Source of the DNA: Xanthoparmelia taractica
Taxonomy: Eukaryota; Ascomycota; Lecanoromycetes; Lecanorales; Parmeliaceae
Direction of reading: 5' to 3'
Assembly: GCA_033085395.1 (NCBI GenBank)
Contig: JANQBS010000480.1
Span: forward strand, 1 to 19,192
DNA length: 19,192 nucleotides
The notes under the pieces are model-generated. The model was given only the letters and a program-made list of their open reading frames with translations, did not search any database and was not told where the DNA came from. This document shows positions 1 to 9,126 of the stretch, piece by piece. Made by a program: the position numbers and the translations under genes. Numbering within the stretch: the first letter of the stretch is position 1; each line of letters starts with the position of its first letter.

Positions 1-345
1 ATAAAAAAATATTATTTTTTATCGTTTATTTTATTTATATAATTTAAAAGTTTTTAAATTTATTAAGAAATAGAAAAATTATTATTAAAAAAAGATTTTC
101 TTTTTTTAGAGTTAAGATTCGAGAATAATAAACTCTCGAAAGCCCTATAAAAAAATTAAAGTTTTTAATAATAATTTGTTATTGAAATCTTAGGAACTAT
201 CACTCTCGAAACTTATCTCTATAAAAAAAAATCTTTTCTTAATATTAACTTTATTATTTTTTAATAATTTTAAATAATTTTTAATAATATAAATAAAATA
301 GATAATAAAAAATAATATTTTTTATTAGATTTCTAATATTTATTT
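1..345. repeat. Long imperfect AT-rich inverted repeat at the window edge
   Basis: Bases 1-112 and the reverse complement of about 217-327 line up colinearly with few gaps and roughly four in five positions matching by eye. The arms flank a spacer of about 100 bases that holds two copies of CTCTCGAAA. The right arm continues past 327 with nothing opposite it, because the left arm runs off the window. The sequence is nearly pure A+T, which inflates chance matching, but a colinear match of this length is hard to get by chance. It is probably a RIP-degraded transposon with long terminal inverted repeats, or two opposed copies of one repeat. No coding capacity is visible. Confidence 0.5.
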
Positions 346-385
346 TATATAATTAGTGAAATAAGAAATAAGAAATTTTTAAAAT

Positions 386-455
386 GCCCATGAGATGGGC
401 GTGACGGCACCACCAGGAAGTATTCTCCCGATGAATATCCGTCATATCCATCGGG
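386..455. repeat. Two adjacent hairpin-forming inverted repeats
   Basis: GCCCAT (386-391) pairs with ATGGGC (395-400) across a 3-base loop. CCCGATGAATAT (427-438) pairs with ATATCCATCGGG (444-455), with 11 of 12 positions matching and a 5-base loop. They sit just inside the boundary with the AT-rich block. They could mark the end of a degenerate mobile element. No function is shown. Confidence 0.45.
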
Positions 456-598
456 GTGATGGGATGGCCATGGATATGCACGACCCACCGGTGTGATGCA
501 ACCTCCGCACAATCAGCACGATTTAGCAACTAAGGCAATTTTCAATTTTGTGCGCAAAGTCCCCGTAACACTCTATGGTCTTAGGTTCATTGCGCATT

Positions 599-634
599 AC
601 TTCGGGCATCACTTCGGGCATCACCTCGGGCGTC
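599..634. repeat. Three tandem 12-bp units
   Basis: The unit ACTTCGGGCATC occurs at 599-610 and 611-622, followed by the variant ACCTCGGGCGTC at 623-634. It is a short direct tandem array outside any gene. Confidence 0.75.
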
Positions 635-940
635 AACCCCGCGAGAATTTAATTTAAAACTTACGATCCCGAGATCTATTTCGGGGTGACGTTGAGGGTT
701 ATCGCTATATATCGCTGCCGAACCTCGTCGTCGATCAAAAAAAAACTTATAAGGCTAAATATAGAGCTGAGTCACGTGACTAATACTGTTGAAGTTGCTA
801 ACTTTGCGGATCCTGCGGAATTCGCGCGAATATTTAATGGAGTTACTGATTCGACGAAATTCTTGATTTCAGCCCTAGCCGCGCGATTAGTAATTTTAAA
901 TCCAGTAAGAACGTTTTAGATTTACAGATATATAGTTACT

Positions 941-1560
941 ACGTATCTTATTTTTTAATTATAATTATAAAAAACTATTTTTAATTATCTATTTTTATTT
1001 TTTATAATATATCTATTATTAAGTAAACTTAGAAGTAACTATAAAGAAGAAAGTAGAATATATATTTATACGTTTACTAAGCTACTAGTATTATAGAGCT
1101 ATTTACTATATTTTTTAAATAGTTACGAGAATAAATAATTAAAGAGTAAAAGAATTAATCGAAGTTTTTATCTAGAGATACGTTCTTAAATTTCTCGAAT
1201 AGCTAGTGCGTAAGAAGATAAGCTTAGTAAGTTAAACATTTACTAAATAATTATTCTCTAATACGAGTTTTTAATAGTAATAGTTTTCTTATTAACTTCT
1301 AACTAGTAGCTAGTATAAACGTATAAATAAATTAATTAATTAATCTAAATAAATAGAAAGTTACTTTAATTAATTATCACGAACGAAAGTATATAATATG
1401 AAATAGTGAAAGTTGACTACCTGATTAAGTGTGTATAACTATCGAGTGCTAGAAATTTATTTCCCGAAACAATATTAATTCACTTCGAAGCTTGATATAT
1501 ATTAGAATCGTAATATTAATTATCTAAATAATATATAATTTTTAGAATTTTAAAAAATTG
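941..1560. other. RIP-type AT-rich block
   Basis: Sequence of almost only A and T with scattered CpG, many TA steps and stop codons in every frame. No domain can be recognised on either strand. It is interpreted as a transposon relic eroded by C-to-T changes at CpA. Confidence 0.6.
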
Positions 1561-2140
1561 TTAAATAATAAAAATAGAAGTGCGAAAAGTACGGCTTTTG
1601 CCCTAAAATGGCTATGGGCTAAATACTTTTAACAGGGGACTGTACATCACGCTTGCGCTTAGCCGAAGGGCCCTAGAAAAGAGCCCCGTTGAAAGAGAAA
1701 GAACTTCTCTTCCTTAATGATTAGTCTATCTATCAATCTATCAATCTATGAAATATTCTTCTATCCATCTATTTCACATCGTCACATGTCTCTAGACTAG
1801 TTCAATCATGCAATTACACTAGGATCCAAAGAGGTAATTGGTTTGGTCAAGGTCTAAAGCTACCAATTGCCGTATACAACAACATACAGTTAGAAAACAA
1901 TCGAATTACTGTTGTACTGTGTTAGGTTTTGGAAAATCCTTTCAGAAAAAGCTACTAAACCTCCCTACTGTAGGACTCTTTCGCTCGTTCGACCAGTGGC
2001 ACAGTCTCTTTAAACAGGTCGACGACGCTATGGACAAGGGGACTAGCGAGAAGTTGCAAGATGCTCGACGGAACGATTTGCGTAGCTGAATATATCGAGC
2101 AATCAGCCGATATCGATTTTCAAGCTCCTCCTTGCTACGC
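1561..2140. other. Intergenic stretch with a short TATCAATC microsatellite
   Basis: Mixed composition. A degenerate run of CTATC/TATCAATC units lies at about 1725-1775. An 83-codon open frame at 1838-2089 begins with TTG and has no ATG near its start. Its last third (about 1955-2089) has a protein-like amino-acid mix, so it could be an old coding remnant, but I recognise no family and do not call it. Confidence 0.4.
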
Positions 2141-2470
2141 CCTTATGATCTCCCTTACTTCCTCAGTGCTCCCCCGCTGCTCCCCTTTACTCTCTCGATA
2201 CTCCCTTGCTACGCCTTTATACTTTCTCGGTGCTCTACTTAAAGCAGCTCTACTCCCTTTCCCGAATCAAAACGGCAATTTCCAATCTTAAGTTCGGGGG
2301 TGTATATAATAATCTCGAACTCAGGATTCAGAATTACCGTTTTCGATCGAGAAAGAAAGCAAGGCCGTTTAAGAGAGAGCAATAGGGAAGCAACTAGGGA
2401 GCACGGGGGAGTATCAAGGTGTAGCGAGGGAGCAGTGGGGCGCAGCAAGGGAGCAAAGATTCAGCTCCTC
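2140..2470. repeat. Imperfect foldback palindrome centred on 2306
   Basis: The two halves are reverse complements around one centre. AATCTTAAGTTCG (2284-2296) mirrors CGAACTCAGGATT (2316-2328). AAAACGGCAATT (2269-2280) mirrors AATTACCGTTTT (2332-2343). The GGGAGCAG-rich tract at 2421-2441 mirrors 2171-2191. All three pairs share the same centre without net gaps. Beyond about 2160 and 2445 the match continues only with small shifts. The arms are rich in CTCCC on the left and GGGAG on the right. This symmetry also explains the open frames seen on both strands here. It is probably a foldback-type element or a head-to-head duplication of one repeat. No flanking target duplication was found. Confidence 0.65.
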
Positions 2471-2852
2471 GTGCTAGAACGGGAATAGCACAAAGGGAGC
2501 CTGATTTGACTGCCTTCTACTCGATCAAAGCTGCTCAAGTTACTGATGACGGCCTTTAACAGTGTTGCTTTGGTCAGCCTGCTGCTTCGCTTTTCAATTG
2601 AGAGCCCACTACCAGAGACTATTAATCAAAGGATTTCAGGGACTCCCATCTCGCCATCCTGTGAAAGCAAAAAAGATTTACGAAAGCTACGCTGGCTTCT
2701 GTAAATACTATCATACAATCCTTTCATAAGAAACAGGTGGATATATATTTACAAATTTCACGTCAAATCGAAAAGTCTTGTAACCCGCAAAAACACAAGA
2801 TCATTGTTAACCGCTAAAGAAAACATCAAATATTAACGAAAGGACATGAATA
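2471..2852. other. 3' flank of the TPR gene
   Basis: Mixed-composition DNA downstream of the minus-strand TPR gene. It should hold that gene's 3' untranslated region and polyadenylation site. I see no canonical AATAAA on the minus strand close to the stop codon, which is common in fungi. No other feature was recognised. Confidence 0.4.
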
Positions 2853-4574
2853 TCATTGCGTAATTTCATTCAGCCATACTCCAAGCTTTTTCGCTTGTGT
2901 TCTCACTTCTCGCGGCTTTGCTGGATCCTTGATGCCTCGGTTGTTGGCCGAACGCTTCCAATTCTCAGCCAGCTCTTTCCCGACCTCGGCATGACTTCTG
3001 AGTTGCTCTTTCCCCTTGGGCTCTAACGCGATCTGGTTTTTATCCTTGTATATATGTTGCCATATAGCGTAAGCATCTAGGTACTGTTGTTTCCTATCGT
3101 GCCGGACCAAAGCCCGGATCAAAACGTCGGCATGGTTGAAAGTATGGAAGCCGGGAAGAGCAGATGTGCCGCACTGGTTGAGAACGAGCCGAGCATTCCT
3201 TTCGGCTTCCACGAGGTTGCCTAGATGGAGGTGGGCGTATGCAAGCAGTGCTCTCGGTTCATACTCTGACGGCGATGTGTTAGAGTTGCTTGATTTGAGT
3301 AGGTTCTCCAATATTTTACTGGATTCCGAGAACTGCTTGAGGTGACATAATGACCAGGCAAATGATAGGCCTAAACTCCGTCTCCCACTGGAAATCGCAG
3401 AAGGAGTCTCCCACGCCTTTCGAAGATACCATATGGCTTTTTCATGCTCTCCCAGCTTTTGTAAAACCTTGCCTTGCTCTGTGATGAAATCAAGAAACTC
3501 GGGCGGCAGGCCGTTGCCTCCCTCACAACAGATCGCAAGCACTTTGGTCGCATAAGACACTTCTTTTCGCTGCTCAAGGAGTCGCCAAAGCTGAAAAATC
3601 GCGGTTTCAAGATACTGCCTGGATTCCGAGGATGCCCTACCCCGCAGAGGCCAAACACTTTCCAGGTGGCTGATCGTGTTGTCGTACGAGGCTTGTTCGG
3701 CATTCACATAGGCGAATTCGAATTTGTTGCGTATTGCCCAGCTACGATCGGCCTCATCTTGCGTTCCAAGGTGTGTCAGGAGCGATTCGTGATAGTAAAG
3801 ATCCTCTGCTTCCTTGCATTTAGATGCCAGACCCTGCGAACGTAAGGCGGTACATAGTTGGAGCCGAGCTTCACGATTCTCTGGTCTCTTGAGTTTAGCA
3901 TCATTGTGGATCTTCTTCCCTTTCTTAAGCACCTGTCGAATGGTTTGCTCTGCTTCTGCAAATCGACCAGCATGAAGCAACATTTCGCCTTTTCGATGAC
4001 TGTAGCTGAGCCAAACTTTTTCTGCGGTATCTGCACCCACGCTGTCATTTTTCGATTTCTTTTGGTTCAGTTCCTTGTCTTTAAGTCTACTCAAAAAGTC
4101 GTATTGTTCAGCAGCCTGGTCAAATCTTTTGTTGATCTCATATTCTGAAGCAAGTTGACATCGAAGCTTTTCAATAGTCTTGTTGGCTTTCGAGATATCT
4201 TCACGATACTCATCAAGCCTGACACTAGCTTGTTCAAGCTCCATGTTTCTTTTCTCCGTCATATCTTTGAGCTCGATAACCTCTAACTCAAGCGCGGAAA
4301 TTCGTCGCTTGGGTGACGGAGTACGTGGAGGTGATTTTGGGATGAAAGGGTTCCAATCTCGGTCTGGGCCTTGGGAACCATAATCTAAACGGATATCATA
4401 GACTGTATCGCGCAGTGTCTTCAAGGCGTTGAAGAGGCGCCTGGCACTTTTTGATGACTGGACTATAAGGGGGTCATGGAGCTTTTGACCCAGATCAGTC
4501 TCGCAGATCTCCTTGAGTTGGCTATCAAATTGAGCAAATGCAGATTGGTAGTGAGCATGATTGGAGTCTAACAT
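2853..4574 (-). CDS. TPR-like repeat protein with N-terminal coiled coil, function unknown
   Basis: A single-exon gene on the minus strand. The open frame runs upstream to 4634, but the codon there is TTG. The first ATG is at 4574-4572, with A at -3, giving a 573-residue protein. In that numbering, residues 5-65 are a predicted helical region. Residues 72-90 are a low-complexity linker rich in Pro and Ser, ending in a basic PSPKRR. Residues 92-150 form a charged coiled coil. From about 185 to 515 there are several helix-turn-helix pairs with TPR spacing, such as GEMLLHAGRFAEAEQTI, GKVLQKLGEHEKAIWYL and AYAHLHLGNLVEAERNA. The C-terminal tail is basic. No signal peptide, membrane segment, kinase or P-loop is visible. 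TPR arrays usually hold protein partners, so a cytosolic scaffold role is inferred, and the partner is unknown. Its closest type is the lineage-restricted fungal TPR/kinesin-light-chain-like proteins. The frame is long and clean with no RIP damage, so the gene is probably functional. Confidence 0.85.
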   Translation of the reverse strand: MLDSNHAHYQSAFAQFDSQLKEICETDLGQKLHDPLIVQSSKSARRLFNALKTLRDTVYDIRLDYGSQGPDRDWNPFIPKSPPRTPSPKRRISALELEVIELKDMTEKRNMELEQASVRLDEYREDISKANKTIEKLRCQLASEYEINKRFDQAAEQYDFLSRLKDKELNQKKSKNDSVGADTAEKVWLSYSHRKGEMLLHAGRFAEAEQTIRQVLKKGKKIHNDAKLKRPENREARLQLCTALRSQGLASKCKEAEDLYYHESLLTHLGTQDEADRSWAIRNKFEFAYVNAEQASYDNTISHLESVWPLRGRASSESRQYLETAIFQLWRLLEQRKEVSYATKVLAICCEGGNGLPPEFLDFITEQGKVLQKLGEHEKAIWYLRKAWETPSAISSGRRSLGLSFAWSLCHLKQFSESSKILENLLKSSNSNTSPSEYEPRALLAYAHLHLGNLVEAERNARLVLNQCGTSALPGFHTFNHADVLIRALVRHDRKQQYLDAYAIWQHIYKDKNQIALEPKGKEQLRSHAEVGKELAENWKRSANNRGIKDPAKPREVRTQAKKLGVWLNEITQ

Positions 4575-5050
4575 CGTGGTGGAATTAAAGTTCAAATTAC
4601 TAGCAAACGATGTAGAGTTGTTGGAAGGACACAAGAAGAAATTGCTGAAGTAGAAATGTTGCTAGGCAGATAGGAGATATAAATCGATGAAATCCTTCAC
4701 TCAACCTCAATGGTAGCATTGGTGAAGTCTGCCTTGCTAAGCCTGGCAACAGGACCGAAGAGGGTGGCAGCGAGTCCATGGGCCGTACGTTGTAGCCTGC
4801 TTACGGTGACGGCCATGTTGTAAGCCACAATATGGACATTAATACCGCAAAAACGCCAGTGCAAACGAGTTTCAAGGCACTTTTGCGGTCACATTTCATT
4901 GCACAGCCTCCTGGGTGGTCATACAATGATACAATAAGGCATAAGGCTGTGGCTTAGGCAGATTGTCCGGCTCCCTGCCGTGGCGCAAGCATTCAGCAAG
5001 TAGGTTGGACGGAGCCAGCCGTAGAACACGTCGATCTCTTCCTGCAAGTA
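4575..5050. promoter_or_regulatory. Divergent intergenic region with a 9-bp hairpin
   Basis: This stretch separates the minus-strand TPR gene from the plus-strand unknown gene, so both promoters should lie here. A TTATAT stretch on the minus strand (about 4678-4690) lies roughly 105-115 bases before the TPR start codon and could be its TATA element. ACCGCAAAA (4844-4852) pairs with TTTTGCGGT (4881-4889), and inside it GTGC (4859-4862) pairs with GCAC (4877-4880). The hairpin could be a regulatory palindrome or a transposon footprint. No binding factor can be named. Confidence 0.4.
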
Positions 5051-5081
5051 AAATGTTTCAACCTCCTCGACTTTCAATTTC

Positions 5082-5457
5082 GTGCGTTCCCGCGTTTACC
5101 CAACACCACTTTTCGCCGCCCGAGGACGCCGAATAACCCCACTACCATTCGAAGACGAGGAGTTCGATATCGTAGGCGAGCGTCCATACTATATTCTAAA
5201 CACAACGGTGAGGCTTATGGTAGTAGATGGGCCATCATCTGCGTGGGCTGATTTGGTTATCATAGCCGCCTAACTTTCATCTCGATGATGACAAGATCTA
5301 TGTTTCTGTTCCGGGAGGCACAAGTCGAGGGCTATTTAAAATAGCGAGTGTGGAGGTCACTTCAAGGCCTATCAATTATGAATTAAGCCGTACAGATGGA
5401 ACTCTGGTTGATGATGGGGATTTATTCGAAGAGACTAGGCTGACTCAGCAAAATTGA
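5082..5457 (+). CDS. Unidentified two-exon gene or gene fragment
   Basis: The open frame at 5082-5207 reads into a typical small intron at 5208-5265 (GTGAGG donor, GCTGAT branch-like site, CATAG acceptor, 58 bases). It continues in frame at 5266-5457 to a TGA. The joined product has the composition of a real protein. It includes FEDEEFDIVGERPYYILNTT before the intron, and after it an acidic HLDDDKIYVSVPGG stretch and RPINYELSRTDGTLVDDGD. No ATG opens this frame: its upstream limit is a TAA at about 5048, and 5082 is GTG. The true start is therefore either missing or in an undetected upstream exon. The ATG at 5053 is in another frame and stops after 27 codons. I suspect a truncated copy of a conserved fungal protein, but I cannot name the family. 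No signal peptide or membrane segment is seen. Confidence 0.5.
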
Positions 5458-5561
5458 TCGCGAAGAAGGCAGTTGCCTTAGTCCCTCAGACGTGCTTTAG
5501 TACCTAGGGTATAACCAGTGTGGGTGGCGCAGTTGCTTACTTACCACGCTAGGTGTAGCAT

Positions 5562-5930
5562 GTCTGAGCGCAAAACTCTATAATTTATATAGAAATACGT
5601 TTAAACGATTACCTAATTAAGTAATTTACGATATATATAGATATCTACTAAAAAATAAATTATCGCGAGATTTTTTAATTTTAAGTAAAGTCTTCTTTAA
5701 ATAAAGATTTAAAAAATTTCGATTTTAAAAGTATAAATTTAAATTCTTCTAATAAGTTTATTTTTATATATATTAGATAAATTAATTTATAATATTATTA
5801 ATATTTCTATTTTTTTTAAAAAAAAACATATTAATTTTATATTACTTATTAGTATTTTTACGAGTAGCAAAGTTCGTTAATACTCGAAATAGTATAAATC
5901 TAATCGATTTTTAGGGTTTTGCGCTCAGAC
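5562..5930. mobile_element. Small AT-rich element with 15-bp terminal inverted repeats (MITE-like)
   Basis: GTCTGAGCGCAAAAC (5562-5576) is matched exactly by its reverse complement at 5916-5930. The 369-base element is otherwise RIP-like A+T with no coding frame, between flanks of normal composition. This fits a miniature inverted-repeat transposable element, or an internally deleted DNA transposon that suffered RIP while its GC-rich ends survived. No clear target duplication borders the repeats, so the superfamily cannot be assigned. It lies about 100 bases after the unknown gene's stop codon. Confidence 0.65.
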
Positions 5931-7080
5931 CTACCGTCTTACTTGTTAGTTAGCCAGCATAGCAATAGTTAGGTCAAAGAAGAAGCACTACCTTCAAGTT
6001 GTATAGAGAATATCCGTAGGTAAAAACAAGGCTATTATTGAATCAAGTATGGTCAAATCTACCGTACGGTAGGCTTTAGCGTCTTTAATCGTGCTAATTC
6101 ATCAACCTCGTCCCTCGGCTAAATGCGGGGCACGGTTATAAGCGGAGACCTTCCGTTACGAGAAAGGATTGTTCTTATTTTCTAGAATTTTCTCGTCAAA
6201 TAAAGGCCCTTTAAGTCTTTCTGCAAAAAGTTAATCGTTGTAGCATTATGCTATGAATTCTAGTATAACGCTTTCTAAGCTCGAGTGAGCTTAAAGATCG
6301 AAACATCGGGTTTATACGTACGATTTCTATTATACTAGAAGATCACTATTCGTGATCAGTCGATCGATAAGTATAATATCTTTTATTTCTACGGATGATT
6401 AATGTAACGTCTGCGTGACATAATCGCGCTAGCTAATCTACCTTTTTTATTATGTTTAGTTTTCTTCTAATAAGATTATTAGTGTTTAAAGATCGGGATT
6501 AAATGTGTTAGATCGCGTAGAGAAGATAAATTAGACAACATATAGAACTAAGATATACTTATAAGAAATCGTTAAGGGCTCTAAGTAATATACTAAGCTC
6601 TACTAATCTATTGCATTCGTAGTGTCGTTTCACTCTATAACTTTAAGCTCGATATCTATAGTTCTAAGATAATTCTATAGTTACTTCTTATAGGTTCTCT
6701 ATTAGAGCAAGTTAGCACCTATTAAATCTACGTAGCACTATATTTCAGCGTCTCTTCGAGCCCGCCAGATATCTTATAGAATTCTTAGTACGTCTACTAG
6801 CTCTCTACGGTTATTCTTATAGTAAAATAACGTCTTACTTTCTTATAAGCTATAGAAGAATTAGCTAATCGATATTAATAATAAGAACGCGATAGCGAAA
6901 TTTCTATATCTATCTCTATTCCATCTATATAATATATAGCGAATCGTTCGAGATCTATATCTTTAAGCTAGCGTAGCTTAGTAAGTATACTAGAATATAT
7001 TCTATCGAGTGTCGCTTCTTTATCTAATAATAGTAAACGTTCTATTAAGCTATAAAAGACGATATATAGATTAAGAGCCA
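5931..7080. other. Partly RIP-degraded repeat DNA
   Basis: The first 200 bases are of mixed composition and include the perfect palindrome CTACCGTACGGTAG (6059-6072). Beyond about 6200 the sequence becomes rich in TA, with stop codons in all frames. No protein domain could be recognised. It is interpreted as a transposon relic. Confidence 0.5.
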
Positions 7081-7370
7081 GCGGTCGATTCGAATCGCCA
7101 CTTAAAATATACGCAACGGTTCTTAGTTCTAGAAAAATAATAACTGTAAATTCCCTAGGTTAAGTAGAACTTTAATGAGCTGAAAGGACATATATTAATG
7201 TGCTTAAACTAGTTAGCTTCTGTGAGGGAGAAGTTGGCTTATAGGGCCTAATAGGGGCATATCGTGCATGAAGCGCGATATACCCCCGAAGCTTTTAGCC
7301 TTATAGCCCAGTGGTAGTCGCCTTGATAGCTTCTCTGGGGTTAATCCGTTCCCGACTCGACAAAATGTGT
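7081..7370. other. Less eroded patch with a strong hairpin and a tRNA A-box-like motif
   Basis: A patch with more G+C than its flanks. At about 7254-7286, GGGGCATATCGTGC pairs with GCGCGATATACCCC (12 of 14 positions). TAGCCCAGTGG at about 7306-7316 matches the RNA polymerase III A-box consensus. A possible B-box (GTTCCCGACTC) about 35 bases on is a weak match. No tRNA cloverleaf closes, so this is at best a remnant of a tRNA-derived short interspersed element or of a larger transposon end. Confidence 0.3.
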
Positions 7371-8877
7371 ACTATATTATTAGAAAATAATTCAAATATA
7401 GTCGAATAATTACCTTACGCTATAGACTTAGAAATTATTAACTTCGTAAAATTTAGATTAAAAGGATAGACGCTCGCGAGCTTTCTCTCTAATTTAGTTA
7501 ATCTCTTTTTACGCGAGATCTAGTACTAAGTTCTCGCTTTTTCACCGAAAGATTAATTTCTATATCGAGATTCTAAAGTTATTACTTCTATTTATCTATA
7601 AATTAAATTATAGTTCATAGAATAGATACTCGCTAATATCGAATATTATTAAATACTTCTATATTATCGAGCTCTATCTATAAGAGTTCTATAGTTCGTT
7701 AAGCGAGATCTCGACGAGTAAACGATAATAAAAGTAGATATAAAGATCGCTCTAAGACTCTATAGACTATCTCTTATAGACGATAAAGCTAATAGCTAAT
7801 ATCTTAATATATATTTTTATCTAATACTTTTTATAGACTACAGATCGCTAAATTAGAATTATTATAGCTTTCAAGTCGTAATACGCAGCGCGAGATTAGC
7901 TAGTTAAGAAAGGCCTACTGCAAGTAATAGAATAAGTTCTAGAATATAGTTAGTTCGAAATTAGTCTCTATTAAAAAAAGCGTATATCTCAAGATTATTT
8001 AGAAAGTTCTCGAGCTATAAACCTTTTAAGAAATAGTATATATCGGCCTCCTTAATAAAAGAGCTTGCAATATCGAGATCGAGATTGTTATTACTATTTT
8101 TCCTATAAGCGACTTCTAAGATAGAGCGCTATATAGAAGCTAAGACTAAACGTAGAATCTCTAGAAAGATTATTTTTATAAGATCGAAATACTTAATAAA
8201 TATAGACTAATACGTAGAGTTAATATCTGAGTTTTTATAAGATAGTTTCGATTTGCTAAGATTATTAACTAATAAATTTCGTTTAACCTAAACTTAAATA
8301 AGCAATTAGAGTATATTAACGAGTATAAGAAGATATATACGAAAAGCTTAGAGTTATCTAGTTAGATCGAATTACTTAAGATCTTTCTTAATATATTTTA
8401 TATCTTCAATTTAGTTAGAGTCTAACTAGCTTTAAAAGTTTTTAGTATTTTCTATAGTTAAACTTTCGATTGAAGATCTATTACGTTAACGATAGAGTAA
8501 TCTATAAAGAATAACCATATAGAGGCGACTAGATTAAATAAACGAAGTTTATAATAGTAATAAGCTTTAAAGACACTCGAATAGAGCTAAGAGAAGCTTA
8601 TATATATATTTAAAGAACTTAAGTCGATTCTCTAGTTCTTTAAATATTTCGTATAATACTATATATTAGAATATAAGAATATATACTATTTCTCTTCTAG
8701 AAAGCGATATTTCTTTAATATTCTTACTATAAGATCTCTTTCGTTTTAGTATTTCTTAATACGAATTTATATAGCTTAGCGTTTCGATTACTTTATAGTA
8801 TATTATCGTGCAGATAGAAAATCGCAGTGATTATCGTTTAAGATAAATTTTCGTGTGGGATTAACTTATAAGAGAAC
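7371..8877. other. RIP-type AT-rich block, unidentifiable relic
   Basis: About 1.5 kb of TA-rich sequence with very few CpA or TpG and frequent TAA and TAG in every frame. Short clean stretches occur but I could not assign any to a transposon protein. It probably derives from one or more large elements mutated by RIP. Confidence 0.55.
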
Positions 8878-8885
8878 ACTATAAG

Positions 8886-9126
8886 TACGGGTCGGAAAGG
8901 TGTGGTATATTTAATAATATGGGATATCCTATACTCCCATTGGGTTTTTAATAAATATATTACGTAATATTTTTTTATATTCTAAAAATACGTAAAAAGC
9001 TTAAGCGAACGCTTATGTAATTATAAAATTCTATAAATAGATTAAAAAGATATAATTTTTTAAAAAAAGTTGAAAAAAAGTTGAAAACGACTATGTTCAA
9101 TAGATACCACACCTTTCCGACCCGTA
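8886..9126. mobile_element. Miniature DNA transposon copy 1 (hAT-like, 8-bp target duplication)
   Basis: The element is 241 bases long. It begins TACGGGTCGGAAAGG and ends with the exact reverse complement, giving 23-bp perfect terminal inverted repeats (8886-8908 and 9104-9126). It is bordered on both sides by the identical 8-mer ACTATAAG (8878-8885 and 9127-9134), a perfect target-site duplication. An 8-bp duplication is typical of the hAT superfamily. There is no coding frame, so it is non-autonomous and would need a transposase supplied elsewhere. Copy 2 at 15941-16216 shares nearly all of its sequence except 35 internal bases absent here. The surrounding DNA is RIP-eroded while the ends here are intact, so insertion probably came later. 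Confidence 0.85.

Larger units (their letters stand above)
381..940. other. Less AT-rich patch without a convincing gene
   Basis: Composition changes sharply near 381 and returns to AT-rich near 930. The patch holds two hairpins (386-400 and 427-455), a 12-bp tandem repeat (599-634) and a perfect palindrome GTCACGTGAC (771-780) with a CACGTG core. A 77-codon open frame at 686-919 starts with GTG, has no ATG near its start and resembles nothing I know, so I do not call it a gene. The patch is probably an eroded remnant of unique or mobile DNA between two RIP-type blocks. Confidence 0.5.

Noticed and set aside
686..919. 77-codon plus-strand open frame
   Set aside because: It opens with GTG and has no ATG near its start, resembles no known family and ends at the edge of an AT-rich block. 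It is probably chance or an old remnant.
1838..2089. 83-codon plus-strand open frame
   Set aside because: It starts with TTG, no ATG opens it, and no splice partner was found. The last third looks mildly protein-like, but I cannot support a gene.
2061..2488. Overlapping open frames on both strands
   Set aside because: They follow from the foldback palindrome, whose low-complexity CTCCC/GGGAG arms leave frames open on both strands.
3136..4383. Several shorter frames on both strands inside the TPR gene
   Set aside because: They are shadows of the 573-residue frame, and none has its own domain or promoter.
7081..7110. GATTCGAATC resembling a tRNA T-arm
   Set aside because: It is a palindrome without a matching acceptor or D-arm, so no cloverleaf can be drawn.
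8086..8160. Possible LINE-type reverse transcriptase remnant in a RIP block
   Set aside because: A few residues after a PISDF-like stretch were suggestive, but frame breaks and lack of the catalytic motif leave no support.
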